DNA from: Mycteria americana
Taxonomy: Eukaryota > Chordata > Aves > Ciconiiformes > Ciconiidae
Length of the DNA: 64,000 bases
Assembly: GCF_035582795.1 (NCBI RefSeq)
Contig: NC_134367.1
Span: 6,806,062-6,870,061 of the forward strand
Direction of reading: 5' to 3'
Shown here: positions 1 to 12,092 of the stretch, in pieces
How the letters are laid out: each line of letters starts with the position of its first letter
Position numbering within the stretch: the stretch's first letter is position 1
Made by a program: the position numbers and the translations under genes
The notes under the pieces: model-generated
The model's input: the letters and a program-made list of their open reading frames with translations, nothing else
What the model was told of the DNA's origin: nothing
Database searches by the model: none

Positions 1-3000
1 CCAGCTTTGACTTATTTTAAAACGTCAAGCAGAAGACTGGTTTGTAAAGAAATTCCTACATTGCTAGAGTCAGTTATCCCTCACCTCCAGAGCAGAAGAG
101 AAGGGTGGAAAGAAGGAAGAGTAACAAGAGTGTCAGGCCCCTAAATAGCACACCTCACATCTTCTCAGAGATTAATAATTAAAGACAAAAAGCCACGTTA
201 TACTATTTAATTCAGATTCCCAATACAACAAGACTTTTACCTGGGTACCCCTTTATTAAAGCCAATAACTTGCATGTCTTCTAGACATTCCACAGTACTG
301 GAAACTTCTACTCATCCATCAGTGCCATGACTAGCTTCAGTAGTTAATAGCCCTGTTCAGAAATAGCAACCTGTTTCTATTGGAATTTCTCAAGAGGTCA
401 TTTCCAGTTGGTTATTGCTATGATTTTAGTGCTTTAATTAAAAGAGTCCTTCAGTTTTATTTGTTCTCCATGAAGCAAAGAGCCTGTAAATCTTTCTTCA
501 TAACCTAAACAATTTGAGGTCCTTCAGTTACTTGCTCCAAAGTATCCTCTTCCAGCCACAAGAGAAGCAAGAAAATTGAACAGTTAAAAGAAAACCACTC
601 AGAGTTCTCGGAAACAGCTGAACCTGAAACTGAGTGATGGTAAACAACGTTTTTTATGTCAGTAGATACTGAGGGATCTTAGCATCCCATGGGGTCAGGC
701 CCTTCATTTGCACTTAAGAGCACTCAATGCAAAAATCATGAATGTTCCTGGCTATTCAGGATGCCGGTCTTGCAAAAATAACTTTTTTTCTTTGTAAAGC
801 TCAAACATTTCCAAAGCTTTGCAACATGTAGCTCGTTATCACAACTACACTGTGGGCTCTGGGAGAAAAGACCGTTTATGGTTTACAGACATATTACAAG
901 GGAGTTGCAATAAAATCATACCGCTTTGTTTTCACTCCTGACTGCACTAAATACTTGGACGAAATCAACCGCATACAAACTTTCTTGCATCGTTTCCAGC
1001 CTCAGCTTTTACTTATATGGTTAGCAGCGCCTCATCTCTTCGCAGTTCATAAACAGTAATGCTTTATTCACTGCCAATCTTGCAATAAACAACATGAGGA
1101 AAAGACCTTTATCCCGCACTCAGATCTTTTAGGAAGTCTCCGTGTAGGGCACTTTTCTATTTTGGCTCTGTGCTCTCTACAAGAATGACAGACTCGAGTT
1201 CCTCCACCCAGTTATTCCCACAGCCATTAACGCTCACAGACCTGCATAATAGGAACAGATTGTGAAAAACAGCACTCTTTTCTGAGGTCCGAGCATCTGC
1301 AGCTCCCCACAATTTTTCAAAATGGGAATGAGTTGGTTGGGAAGGAGGAACAAGACTGTTCAGTATGGCCAGCTTTTGGATGGTCACCTTTGGACACCTG
1401 AGAAGACTGTCTGAACCACGCAGCTATGAACTGCTACCTTATGAAGGACAAGAAGCTGCATAGGTATGCTGAAAATTTTATCTGTATTCTATGTGTGCAT
1501 ATGGAGCAACTTCAGCTCAGTTTCATACAAACTGTTGACGTGCAGCTATAGCAGTTTCTGTGTTCAATTTAAGGCATAGCAAAGAAACAAAACTCACAGA
1601 AAAACCACGTCAGAAGACAGTGGTTTGGTAGAAGACTTTGATCATCATGCTGTTTCACACAAGAGTCAGCACATCCTTGAAGCAGGCCTCCAGGAATCCA
1701 TTTGTTGCTCATCTAACACTGACCTGGATTCTGCAGTGCTGAGGGGCTGGCTCATGAATTCAGGACCCCACCATAGTAACAGCGATTCACCTTCACCCAG
1801 ATTTTGCTTTGCTACTAATGCTCCATAAAAGGCATATTTAAAGCCAACACATCAGTAAACTTGATTCTGCGTAAGACGGACACTTCTCCACTAGGACCTA
1901 GACAAACAATACAAAATTATTTTGCACAGGACACACAACTCTCATGTTATCAACAGCTTTTAGTTGTTAAAAATACCAGGAACAGTCATTGTCAAGAGAC
2001 ATTTGAAAACCTGCTTTACCTGCTGCAGGGCCTAAACAATTATTCATGATTTGGATGTTTCAAAGCCCTTTATTTGTGGCCTTCCAGTTCCTTTTACAAA
2101 ACTTTGTTTGGTTTGCTCTCCAACTCCATGGTTGGAAACTCCATTAGAATACCTGAGAGCCTAAGAAATACTGACTTTTTATTCACGCAACTGCTCCAAG
2201 GAAAACATTTTTGTTTGCCTTTAAAACCTGGCATCATTTCAACATCCTTGTTTACCTCTGAAACTAAGCACCCTTAGAAAGCCCAGCAACCTGGCTTCAA
2301 GCTTTTTTACAGCGCGGGCTCCAGTAACCAAAATAGAGAAGGCAGAGACACCACACTACTCTGTTATCACCCTGTCATGAAGTCTTAGGGATACCGTTCC
2401 ACAGACAGTTTGAGAAACAGCGTGGTTTAGAGCCCTGCTTTGTTTATAGTCTCCATATACAAACTACTCTTCAGATTAAATGGGCACTAAAAGCTTAAAG
2501 TCTAATACAGGTTAACAGCTGTTAGTCACCTAGGTCTTTTACGGTTTTATGAAACGTCTTCCTATTTTTCTTCAACTCAACTATATAAGGATGCATCAAA
2601 ACACAGTAAATGATGGATTAAAAAATTATTCAGCAAAAATGATCACAGAGGTCTCTGTCACACAGATGAAATTGAGAAAAAAATTGGAAAAATACAGAAA
2701 AATGTTTCTCTTTAAATATTCAGTTATTTTAATAAGTAATGAAAATGCCCTGCTTTTTCTTAAGAAAGTACTTAAGACAAGTATCTGAACTATTCAGGTG
2801 CAACATCTAGTTTTCATCTTAATAAATAAGGAGTTGCTTCCCCTCCACAACATTGGCAACAGGAGGGTATAGTTTCCCATCTAGAAATTGTTTTACTAAA
2901 CCTAGCCAAACACTGAGAATACTTTGAGGTTGCCTACCCTTTACTTCCTCTCATTTGCTAAATTCCACTAACACAAACAAATGTGTGCAATATTTCTCAA

Positions 3001-4894
3001 GCTGCACATGCTCAATTCCACTACAGAAGTAAATCTGTACAGCTTCTGGTCTAGTGCTTAGAACTGCCGTCTATACAGACAAATGTGGGGTGAAATACAA
3101 CACAGAGAGAGATTAAGGTGAGGGAAGGCAAACATCTTGGTAGTTCCCAGTTTTACTCCTCTTAATATAAGTATACACTTAATTCACCCATTTCTTGTAG
3201 GCATACACTGTAAATGGAACCAAGAGCTGTACTGAATACGTGATACATGTTGGCGAGCCCAGTTCACGGTCCAGAGTTGGTATGGTATGCTGCCTTTATG
3301 ATGTGTCAAATTGGACACATTATACTAGGCTGGGCTCATGCTGAATATTGCAAATAGATTTCAAAGCAGATGGCTAAGGGTAAACAAGAAATTACTCACA
3401 CCTTTGAGGACTGAATAGCTGAGTAAGTATGTTGCTAAACCAGCTTAGCAAAAGAGCCTTGATGCTTAAAATTTGTCTGTATCTCTGCATAAAATTTGTA
3501 ACAAGACCCCAATGAACAGACTTCATGAACAAGACTTCATGAAAGTGGCTAAAAGACTGCCCCTGTTGTGTATTCCCTTGACCTCTAACTCACTCTGTAA
3601 TAAATATTTTGAAGGAAATACAATAAAGTAATTCATAAAGGACACTTCCCACCTCCACACAATCAATTATCATGTGCATATTTACAAAGCTGAATTAGTG
3701 TAAATAAAAAAAAAACCCAAAAAAGACCTTGACTTGAACTTGACATATAACACGTGAATAGCTGCAAGAAGTCCTATCTAGCGCACCTCACACTATTTTT
3801 TTCCCCTTTTATTTTTTTCCCCTTTCACAATCCTGTGCTTTGCCACACCTGCTGCATTCTATAAATCAAGGTGAATCGGAGGCATGTGACTTTATTCAGC
3901 CTATTGTACCACATCTTTAGAGCCCCTCCACAGCTGGTGTGCACAGGTAGCACAACCTGCCAAGCTCGTACATAGGTGAAAGCCATTAGAAAGAAACAAG
4001 CTCAAATCTATGCGGCATTCAGAATAAACATGCTAGCAGGACACACAGAATGAAATTCAGATCCTCTACTTAAGTCAATCATGAAGCTATAGCCATGTTT
4101 TTTTCTCAGTTTTTATGATGAAATTTAAAATGGAGCAATGATTTGCTCTGTGCTATTAAAGGACGCTTATTTTCTCTATTTACACAGAGCTGATTTCATT
4201 GTTATTCAGTACCGGTAACTTAACAGGTTTTGCAGAATTACTAATCCCTTCTCATAACAAAAAAGAAACCCAAGGGAATGTAAACTATTTGCCTTAATTT
4301 ATAAAGCAAACCTACATCAGGACCCAAAACAGGCCTCAACCCATCATACCACACACTGCCTTCCTAAAAGCAGCACTGGCATTCAGAGTACTTACACACA
4401 ACAACACACAATTTCCTGCATGTATTCTAAGTTTAAGGATAAACCAGCGTTGTCACAAGAGATCACAAAAAGGTCATACGCAGGAAAGAATATGAACAGT
4501 CAACTTTCAGAGAGCTGTGTGGCCAAAAGGGAGCAGGAGTCACGGAGAACAGGAGATCTGTAGTCACGCTGACACCATTGCCTTGCAAAGGCCACAGCCT
4601 GGGGCTGCTCCGACACCTGGACAGGAGGCAGGTTACAGGCATCCTGGGGAAAGGCAGGGCAACTCCCAGTAACGCACCCCGTCACAGCCTCACCTCACCC
4701 CACGGTCTCCTGCCGCCACGGGGCACCCCAGCAGACCCAGCGAGCAGCCTGTATCCCAAGCGCGCTCTGGCCCTTACCAGCAGGCCTCACCGTCCCACCT
4801 CGGGGGCCAACCCACCCGCATCCCCACCCAGGGGGGCTAACATGCCCCTCATAAAAACCCGTGCTGCCCTGCAACCCGCCACATCTCCCTGCTT
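1..4894. other. Upstream intergenic DNA, no gene recognised
   Basis: This is AT-rich DNA upstream of ENPP4. The open frames are short (under about 110 codons), lie on both strands, and show no domain, signal peptide or splice-site pattern that I recognise. The human neighbour on this side is CLIC5, but no CLIC5 coding exon is visible. A perfect 7-bp inverted repeat (ATGTGTC / GACACAT, 6-bp spacer) lies at 3301-3320. No clear transposon was recognised. Confidence 0.5.
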
Positions 4895-5126
4895 GTGACA
4901 GCCGCCTCCCGCAGCTCCCCTCAGCTCCGCACACCCCCCACAACCCCCCTCACCTCAGCCCCCCTCCCCTCCCCTCAGCCCCCCATGGCTCCCTACAGCT
5001 CCCCTCGCCTCAGCCCCCCTCAGCTCCCCCCAGCTCTGCTCCACTCCATCGCCCCTGGCTCCCCTCACCCCTCTCACCTCAGCCCCCACCCCCCACCTCA
5101 GCGGCCTCTAGACCCCCCCCCCCCCC
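4895..5126. repeat. C-rich degenerate repeat (CTCAGCCCCC-like) ending in a C14 run
   Basis: The plus strand is a run of imperfect CTCAGCCCCCCTC and CAGCTCCCC units and ends in 14 consecutive C at 5113-5126. The minus strand is therefore a series of G-runs able to form G-quadruplexes. It abuts the CpG island of ENPP4. Reading frames through it are low-complexity Pro/Ser/His and are not genes. Confidence 0.75.
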
Positions 5127-5129
5127 GCC

Positions 5130-5870
5130 ATGTCTCACAGCGTGACGCCCACTCCGCTGGAACCAATCGGAGCTTCCGCCAGCGGGCTCCCAGCCAATCG
5201 CATCCGGCGGAGCCCGGGCCCGCTGACGAGCTCCCCGCGCTACCGCAGCCGCCCTCGCAAGGGCACTGCTTGCGCCGCCGCCGCTGATGGCAGTTGGGAC
5301 CGCGCGGGCGGCGGGTGCGCAGGCGCTGTGCTTCCCGCCCCCTCCCGCCGCCGCCGGTCACCTCCAGCGCCGCCCGAGCCTTCCCCGGCGGCGCTTGCAG
5401 CAGGAGCGGGCCCTCACGGTGGGGTCGCGGCGGAACTGCGGCGGGCAGCGGGGGAGCGAACGGTGGCGGCGGGCGGGAAGGCCGTCGTCTCCCGCGTGGG
5501 GAGGCTGTGGTGCCTGGCGCTGCCCGAGCGCAGCCCGGGGCAGGGCCGCGGGACCCCCACGGGCTCGGGCTTCGTAGCGCCGGGTGGCTGCGCCTCCGTC
5601 CCCGCCTCGGTTTTTAGGTGAGGGAAAGAAAGTGTCGGTAGGCTGCGTGGAGCTGGTGGGGTGCCGGGGCCGTCTGCCGCCGGAGCTCCCCGGACGGGGC
5701 CGGTCCGTTTGCTGAGCAGCCGGAGCCGGGACCCGCGGCGGTGCCTCGCCCCGGGGGTCTGCGCTGCCGGTGGCTCCGGCTGCCAGGGCTGGGTGACGGC
5801 GCTGGCTTCTCTCAGAGCGCTGTGGGAGCCGGTCCTGTCCAGCGGGAAAGTTTGTAACGACAGCGCGGCA
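5130..5870 (+). promoter_or_regulatory. ENPP4: CpG-island promoter of ENPP4
   Basis: This is a dense CpG stretch in otherwise AT-rich DNA, with no TATA box. Two CCAAT boxes, at 5163-5167 and 5194-5198, are 31 bp apart, close to the three-turn spacing typical of NF-Y promoters. An NRF1-like motif (TGCGCAGGCGC) is at 5316-5326. The island lies about 1.6-2.3 kb upstream of the first ENPP4 acceptor and points the right way. It could be bidirectional, but no minus-strand gene is seen within the window. The exact transcription start cannot be read from sequence. Confidence 0.7.
5327..5617 (+). other. ENPP4: ENPP4 5'-untranslated exon 1 (candidate)
   Basis: A good splice donor (AG|GTGAGG) follows position 5617 in the CpG island and could splice to the acceptor at 7461-7463. 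The exon would be non-coding, because the start codon lies in the next exon. The left boundary is a guess placed just after the NRF1-like site. Open frames crossing this region are GC-rich chance frames. Confidence 0.35.
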
Positions 5871-7463
5871 TCTTGCTGTAAGCTTTCAAGGCCGGGTAAC
5901 TCGTTACTGAACTGAGCAACTAGAGACTGGGAGACTGGCTAGAAGGTGGAGAGGTTCAGGAGCAGATAGCTGTGATGCTGATGGCGTTTTATAGTTAGCT
6001 GTGATACAGTGCGTAAGAACACAAATGCTTAGCGTCTTTGGAGTATTTCGAAGCTAATACTGTGGTCTTATGTGTTACTGCGCCGTGAAAAACTCTGGTT
6101 CTGCTTTTTAAAGCACCTGACAACACGAAATGCGTGATTCTCTGCTCCATTGCTCATCTCATTTCTTTTCTTTTTTTTTTTTTTTCCCCTCTTTAAAGGG
6201 GCTGTGTGTTAAAAGTCCTCTGTATTAGGAGATGCCTTAATGCTGGTTTTGACGATCCTTTCTTCTAACATTTGTATCTTCTAAAGGAATTTTAACTGTT
6301 GGTTGCAAGGAGGGATGATTTCCCATGCTTTGAATTCCTCTCACTGCTAAAGCTTTAGCTACCGTTAAAATGACTTACACTTTTAAAATAATACGCTCAA
6401 CGGTTTTAAAGAGTTTTGGGGAAAGGGTTGAGATACGCCAGAAGACATTCGTGCAGTTAGGAGGATACCTGCTGTTCCTCCTAGAATTGCCCTGGTTTGT
6501 GCAAGTGAGATAAAGGAGAAATTTGCTGGAGCGGGGCTCTTCTTGAGAAGTAAATACGCTGTCTAACAATACTGCAGAAGTTTTTGTGAAACGTGGAGCT
6601 TCACTTCCACTTTCTTAAAGGTTTACAGAATAATTCTGGACCTTCCTGAACAAAGTGTTCCTGTCATACCTAATAAGTTTGGAGGGGGGGGAAGCTTACA
6701 AATCATACCTTGCATTCATAATAGTCATGAATGCCTTGGTGAGAAATACTTGCCTCATAGGTAAGGTTACTAACGATATATATATTTTTTTTTTTTAAAT
6801 ATGATACATAAAGAACAGGTTTAAATACTGCTATGGTAGTTGTAAACAGCTTAGAAGGAAAACAGAAGTAGAAGTTACTCCTGGAAGTGCTATGTATATA
6901 CTAAGCAATAAGTAAATAGGAATGTTGGAAGGCTCAAAAAGTCATCCAGCAACTCAAGAGGGTGGAAACTGTGGAAAAGGACAGGTGAGATGAAACAGAA
7001 AAATTATAATTACAGTAGAAAACAAACTTCTGGTCTGAACAGTGATGTGTAAGCAGGATTTAGAGCTGTACAGGACGCTTAAATGTGGAGCTGGAATTGT
7101 TCAGGTGCCTGTGCTTGAACATGAGGGAAAATACTGATTGTCTGCCTTGGAATGTAGAATTGTAATGAGACACGCAGAATGATGGAATAATTGCCTAAAA
7201 GAGAGAAAACAATTCTTCCTTTCATTTAGTCTGGAATGAAAAAAAATCTCATTGCTCATTTGTTTTAATATATGAAAAACTATGACAATATAAGAGAAAC
7301 TTCTCAAGTTAGTAGGGAAATGTGATGTTGACTTCAGTGGTTGTTTAGACCGGTTATTTTGCAGTTAACCTCTATAAGGAAGATGTACATAATGTATAGC
7401 TAGTTAAACTGGTTCCAGTACAATTATTTTGTGTTACATGTCTTATCTTTTTAAATTTTTCAG
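5618..7463 (+). other. ENPP4: ENPP4 intron 1 (inferred)
   Basis: This is the stretch between the candidate exon 1 donor and the pyrimidine-rich acceptor (tttttcag) at 7456-7463. Beyond short T-runs near 6169-6185 and 6785-6797, nothing is recognisable in it. Confidence 0.4.
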
Positions 7464-7505
7464 GTGCATCTGATTGCCTGCTGGAAATACTCTGAAGTAT
7501 CGACA

Positions 7506-8328
7506 ATGAACTCGATGTTAACATTACTTTTTTCTGGAATAGTTGCCTGTTGTGCTCACTCTTCTGGTGGTTCGGTATCCAGGTTACTCCTCGTGTCCTT
7601 TGATGGCTTCAGGGCCGATTACTTGGAAACCTATAAACTTCCTCATCTTCAGGAGTTCATTAAGGATGGTGTGCTTGTAAAACAAGTTACAAATGCTTTT
7701 ATCACCAAGACTTTCCCAAACCATTATACCATAGTGACAGGTTTATATGAAGAAAGCCATGGCATCGTGGCTAATGACATGTACGATGCAGATGCCAAGA
7801 AAAAGTTTTCACAGTTCAATGATTCAGATCCCTTCTGGTGGAATGAGGCAGTTCCAATTTGGGTAACAAATCAACAGCAGGGAAATGGAGCAAGTGCTGC
7901 TGCAATGTGGCCCGGGACCGATGTAAAAATTAATGATACGACCCCTCAATTCTTTATGAAGTATAACTTTTCAGTAACGTTTGAGGAGAGAGTGGAGAAA
8001 ATTGTTGCATGGCTGAACAGCTCTAATCCAGTAGTCAGTTTTGCTACATTGTACTGGGAAGAACCAGATGCAAGTGGGCACAAGTACGGACCAGATGACA
8101 CTGAGAACATGCGCAAAGTATTAGAAGAAGTGGATAATCACATTGGTTTCCTTACTAATAAATTGAAGGCATTAGGTTTGTGGGACACTATTAATATCAT
8201 AATAACAAGTGATCATGGAATGGCCTCCTGCTCTGCAAAGAAGCTGATTATCCTGGATGAGTGCATTGGTCGCAATAACTATACTCTGATAGACAAGAGT
8301 CCAGTTGCTGCAGTGCTGCCAAGGCAGA
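7506..8328 (+). CDS. ENPP4: ENPP4 coding exon 1: signal peptide and most of the phosphodiesterase domain
   Basis: ENPP4 is a type I membrane ectoenzyme of the NPP / alkaline-phosphatase superfamily. The human enzyme cleaves Ap3A on endothelium and promotes platelet aggregation. The CDS joins 7506-8328, 9281-9451 and 12093-12457 (452 residues; human 453). This exon encodes residues 1-274. The start at 7506 gives a short hydrophobic signal peptide. The exon itself opens at 7464, with 42 nt of 5' UTR in the same frame but without an upstream ATG. Expected metal and nucleophile residues are visible: D33 in SFDGF, T69 in KTFPNH, D188 and H192 in EEPDASGHKYGP, and D236-H237 in ITSDHGM. N-glycosylation sequons include NDT at 143 and NFS at 154. 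The exon ends A|GTATGT, splitting an Asn codon. The match to human ENPP4 is strong along the whole length. Confidence 0.97.
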
Positions 8329-9280
8329 GTATGTTTTGGTTTTTTTTAAGTCATAGACTGAGAATTAAATCTTGTTTATCTTACTACTAAAAAGTACACA
8401 CTATGGTAGACTGTTCACATCTTTTGCAAAACCAGTGTAGTTCATATTGCAGAACTTTGACATAATTTAATTAATAAGCTAAAGAATGTTTGTTTACTTA
8501 GAAATGACTTTGTTTTGGTAATCAATGGGCCAAGGAGAGTTTCTTGTCAAATTGCTATGGGTGGTAAAGATGGTCCTGGTACAGCTTGTTGAGAAAGTAG
8601 ATAGGCACTTAGTATGCCTGCTCTCTTGTTGCTCACTGAGTCCACACAGTAATAATTCACAGTGAGCATGAAATAAACCCTCATGTTTATTCTGAATAAA
8701 CAAGTCATTGTCTAAACTTCCAAGTAAAAATCTAAACCCAACTTTTATTGCTTTACCACTTCTGTTTCTGTGAAGGAAACTTCAGTTTTCATATTGTGAA
8801 TTCAATTTTTGTATCTTGGAGTAGTTACTAACAGGCACGTCTTCAATCATGACACTGCTGGTCTTGGTTCCCCACCACTGTGGCCAGACTGAAGCAATTC
8901 TAATGAACAAAGTGATTTATACAGTAACAAAATTTAATACTTCCTGCTTTGGATAAAATATTGACTACTTTGGTGTGTGATTGCTTTCTTTTGATTTCTC
9001 TGCTTGAATTTTGCCCTCTTCCCCTGCATGCCCAGAGGGTAAGTTGAATTGTAGGTCCAAAACCACAGCCGTGAGGTACCTGATTTAAAATGAGAGCAAA
9101 TGTGAAATCCACCTCTACTTGTAGTGTTTCATTAGGGATGTGAAAAAAACCTTTTCTATGTACCTTTTCAAAAATAATTGTTTTGAAAAAAAAAAAAAGG
9201 ATCTTTGGTTTAATGACAGATAATTGCAGTAAACAGGACATAATTTCCAGCTGTTTCACATGCAGTTTTTTTCTTGGCAG
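8329..9280 (+). other. ENPP4: ENPP4 intron 2
   Basis: A GTATGT donor and a ttcttggcag acceptor bound this intron of about 0.95 kb. The open frame of exon 1 runs on to 8390, but this is intronic read-through. No repeat or regulatory element was recognised apart from an A-run near 9187. Confidence 0.85.
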
Positions 9281-9451
9281 ACAAAAGAGACGTGTATAAC
9301 TTACTGAAAAAATGCAACAGTCACATGAAAGTATATCTCAAAGAAGAAATTCCAGACAGATTTCATTATCGTCATAATAAGAGAATTCAACCCATAATTC
9401 TGGTTGCAGACGAAGGCTGGACAATTGTGCAAAATGAGTCGCTTTCAAAAT
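9281..9451 (+). CDS. ENPP4: ENPP4 coding exon 2
   Basis: This 171-nt exon encodes residues 275-331. It begins with the last two bases of a split Asn codon and ends with one base (AAAT|GTAAGT). The protein shows VYNLLKKC, a lysine-rich stretch, then [16 protein letters not shown], which closely follows the human ENPP4 segment near the end of the catalytic domain. Its ENPP5 paralogue exon (21998-21822) has the same phases and similar length (177 nt). A damaged copy of this exon lies about 0.86 kb downstream (10106-10280). Confidence 0.96.
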
Positions 9452-10050
9452 GTAAGTCTGTTTTCCTCATTTGTGCTCTTGGTGGCTTATGTTGGTAAAC
9501 TGTCTTGTTTTCATTCGAGCCATCTGTAGGATGGTCCTAGTTTAGGGAGTGGAGTCCTGGCACTGTGTATCTTTAGGAACATCTCAGCATTTTCTAGAAC
9601 ATTCTTAGTCTGAGCCTGGAGTGTTTTAACAGATGAGAAAGAGATGGGGGATACTCTGTTGGCTAAAACACTTTGTCATGTTCAACTTAATAGCCTGAGG
9701 TACACTTTTAAGAGTTATCTTAGGCAAGTTAGCAGTCTGTCTCAAGCTTCCTCTAGAGTGTGGTTTAACTGTTTTTTGGTATATAAAATATTCATATAGG
9801 GGAGCATAAATTGAAGAATGCAAGACAAAACATTTAATGTTACAGTACCTATACTAGGAAACAAAAAGAAATGGGAGGAAATACTAAAAATAATAGGAAC
9901 ACAACAATAATGGTCAAAGAAGCCAGAGTTCTTCCTGTTAGGGGCATCAAATAGCATGTTTTAAAGACAAAAAACAAAACAGATGTTACTTCACACTGTG
10001 CATTGCTAAGCTATGTACTTTCTTCCTGCTAGATGCTATGAATGTCAAAT

Positions 10051-10108
10051 TACATACATACATATATGTATATATATGTATATGTGTGTGTATATATGTA
10101 TATATATT
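10051..10108. repeat. TA/TG microsatellite, left block
   Basis: An imperfect alternating purine-pyrimidine run (catacatacatatatg, then TATATG / TGTG units) lies directly upstream of the exon-2 copy. Such Z-DNA-prone and cruciform-prone tracts are breakage hotspots. It pairs with a similar block on the other side of the copy. Confidence 0.9.
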
Positions 10109-10280
10109 TCCAGGTGTTTCACATGCAGGAGTTTTTTTGGCAGACAAGAGGTGTGTATAACTTACTGAAAAAATGCAACAGTCACATGAAAGTATATCTC
10201 AAAGAAGACATTCCAGACAGATTTCATTATCGTCATAATAAGAGAATTTAACCCATAATTCTGGTTGCAGATGAAGGCTG
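10106..10280 (+). pseudogene. ENPP4: Partial duplicate of ENPP4 coding exon 2 (dead exon copy)
   Basis: The 175 bp match 9243-9419 at about 95% by eye: 38 bp of upstream intron, including the acceptor, plus the first 139 bp of the exon. The copy stops at GAAGGCTG and runs straight into a TG repeat, so the exon 3' end and splice donor are missing. Relative to the source it has a net 2-bp loss shortly after the acceptor, which would shift the frame and create an early stop if spliced in. It also has a CAA to TAA change near the RIQPI position. The reading frame starting at 10042 that contains [11 protein letters not shown] is this copy, not an independent gene. Intron sequence in the copy argues for DNA-based duplication rather than retroposition. 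Confidence 0.93.
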
Positions 10281-10294
10281 TGTGTGCGAGTGTG

Positions 10295-10326
<32 letters not shown>

Positions 10327-10330
10327 CGTG
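10279..10330. repeat. TG/TA microsatellite, right block
   Basis: TGTGTGCGAGTGTG followed by a long TA run and TGTGTGCGTG begins at the last bases of the exon copy. Together with the left block it suggests one original microsatellite interrupted by the copied exon segment. Confidence 0.9.
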
Positions 10331-12092
10331 TTCAGAAAGTGATTGGAGAAATTCTTGGAAGAAAAATCCATTAATAGAAATTAAATACAAAGGTACCAAC
10401 TTCCAGGAAGTTTCTGAGCAGCCAACAGCTCGAGGCTGGTTGGTATGGCAGGGCTAACCCTGTTGGATACTTCCCACACTCCCTGTTATGACTGCTGTCA
10501 GAGACAGGATGCTGGGTGGTGTAAACTCCCGGTTTCACCCAGTTTGGCTGTTCTTACTGTCTGCTGTTTGCACATTTAAGTTCAAATTTTCTCATTATTT
10601 GTACAAAAGTACTGCTTTTAATGTAAGATACGTTTATATATTAATTTCCCCACAGATTTGCTACAATCGTCTTCAAATTGACAACACTTAGCACACGTGT
10701 TCTCTAATAGAGGTCGCTTTCTTGTTTATGGTTAGATTCAATTTCATGTACCTAAAAATAGTTAATAAGTGTATATTTATAAGTTAACAGCGTTGTATCA
10801 GTTGAAGTGAATCACTTTTGAAAACAATTTTGCTAGTCAAAGCTTCCCAGAAGCAGGCAGGGGGAGGTTTTAGCCTGAAAGGCTGTTTAAGTGTTTATTG
10901 TACTTGTCTTCATGGACAACGTGGCAGCGTAATGATTGGCAAGTGTACCAATACTTACGCTGTATCTAGCAATGTTGGCGCACACCAGCCCTCCTACTTC
11001 AGAGGTGAAAGATAGGGAACTTCATTGGAGAGGGGACTTGGAACAGCTCTGTTCAAAACAAGCAAGTAGTAGAAGGGGGGGAAAAAATGTAATGGAGAAA
11101 CAAAGGACTGCATTAAAACAAAGCAGCAAGATGTGTAGTAGTATCTTTGTGGTAACAAACACGCTGGTGGAAAACATTAAAAAGGAATATTGGAAGTATA
11201 CTTGAAGTGTGGCTTGATCAGTAGGAATCTTGACATTTCACATCAGAAACTTTAGTGAAGCAGCCAAGGAGACAGTTCTTGGGGAGACTCATTAAACTGT
11301 TACTAAGAAATGAACTCAAAACTTAAATGCAGTCATTCAAATACTGTGCTGCATGTGCTATGAGAAATTTTTGGCATCTTGGACAGATTTTTCAGGCATG
11401 TTGTCAGGAAACTCGACTATGGCTGGTTTTTAGCTGTGTATATTCCACCAAAAATGGGAGTGAGTATTTCCTAAAAACCTACCAAATGTCCAAGTACTGG
11501 TGACCTTGTAGCTACAAACGTTTTGTTGTTTGCCTGTCACGGGCATCATGATGTTTTGACAGTTTTTTGGATTTGACTATTTGGGTATCCCTTCTCCTGA
11601 AGTACCTAATCTGATCAGCATGATTTGAGGGTACTTAATACGCTTGAACTGAACACTATCAAGGGGAAAGTGCTTGGCTTTTAAGAAGTAATTAAAGTGT
11701 CTGCTTTGCAAGAGGGAGATTATGTCTTTCCAAAATCTGAGAAGTATAGATTTGCATTCCAGCTACTGACTTGTGGAGTGGCAACATTCCTTTCCACTTT
11801 GGCATGAGGAGTGGGAAGGGGAAAATTGAAAATGTTGACAGTTGAAAGGAAAAGAGATAAGGGTGGGGGAGGAACCATGGCTGAAGACCAGTATGGGAAA
11901 AGACTTCTGGGGATTGGGGAAGAGGGAAGGAACTCTGGGTTCCTTCAGTGTTTGATCGAACAGCTGCTTTTATGTTCTGCATTAGTCTTCGGTTAAATAA
12001 TATGCCTTTTGGGGGTGGGGGAGAGATAGGGAGGGGAATACTCGCTATGCAAACAGAAACTGATGTTAACTCTTAGCTTTGCATTTCTCCAG

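Larger units (their letters stand above)
9452..12092 (+). other. ENPP4: ENPP4 intron 3
   Basis: The intron runs from a GTAAGT donor to a tttctccag acceptor. It holds a TA/TG microsatellite split by a partial copy of the preceding exon. The rest shows no recognised element; open frames such as 11692-11982 (-) and 10936-11205 (+) have no supportable identity. Confidence 0.85.

Noticed and set aside
4895-5621. Long overlapping frames in the C-rich tract and CpG island
   Set aside because: Proline/alanine/arginine-rich frames on both strands are the usual result of GC-rich DNA and contradict the promoter layout.
7464-7505. Upstream extension of the ENPP4 reading frame
   Set aside because: It begins at the splice acceptor with GTG, not ATG; the ATG at 7506 gives the proper signal peptide and family length.
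8329-8390. Continuation of the ENPP4 exon frame past the donor
   Set aside because: A GTATGT donor at 8329 splices in frame to 9281 and restores the family sequence; the extension is intron.
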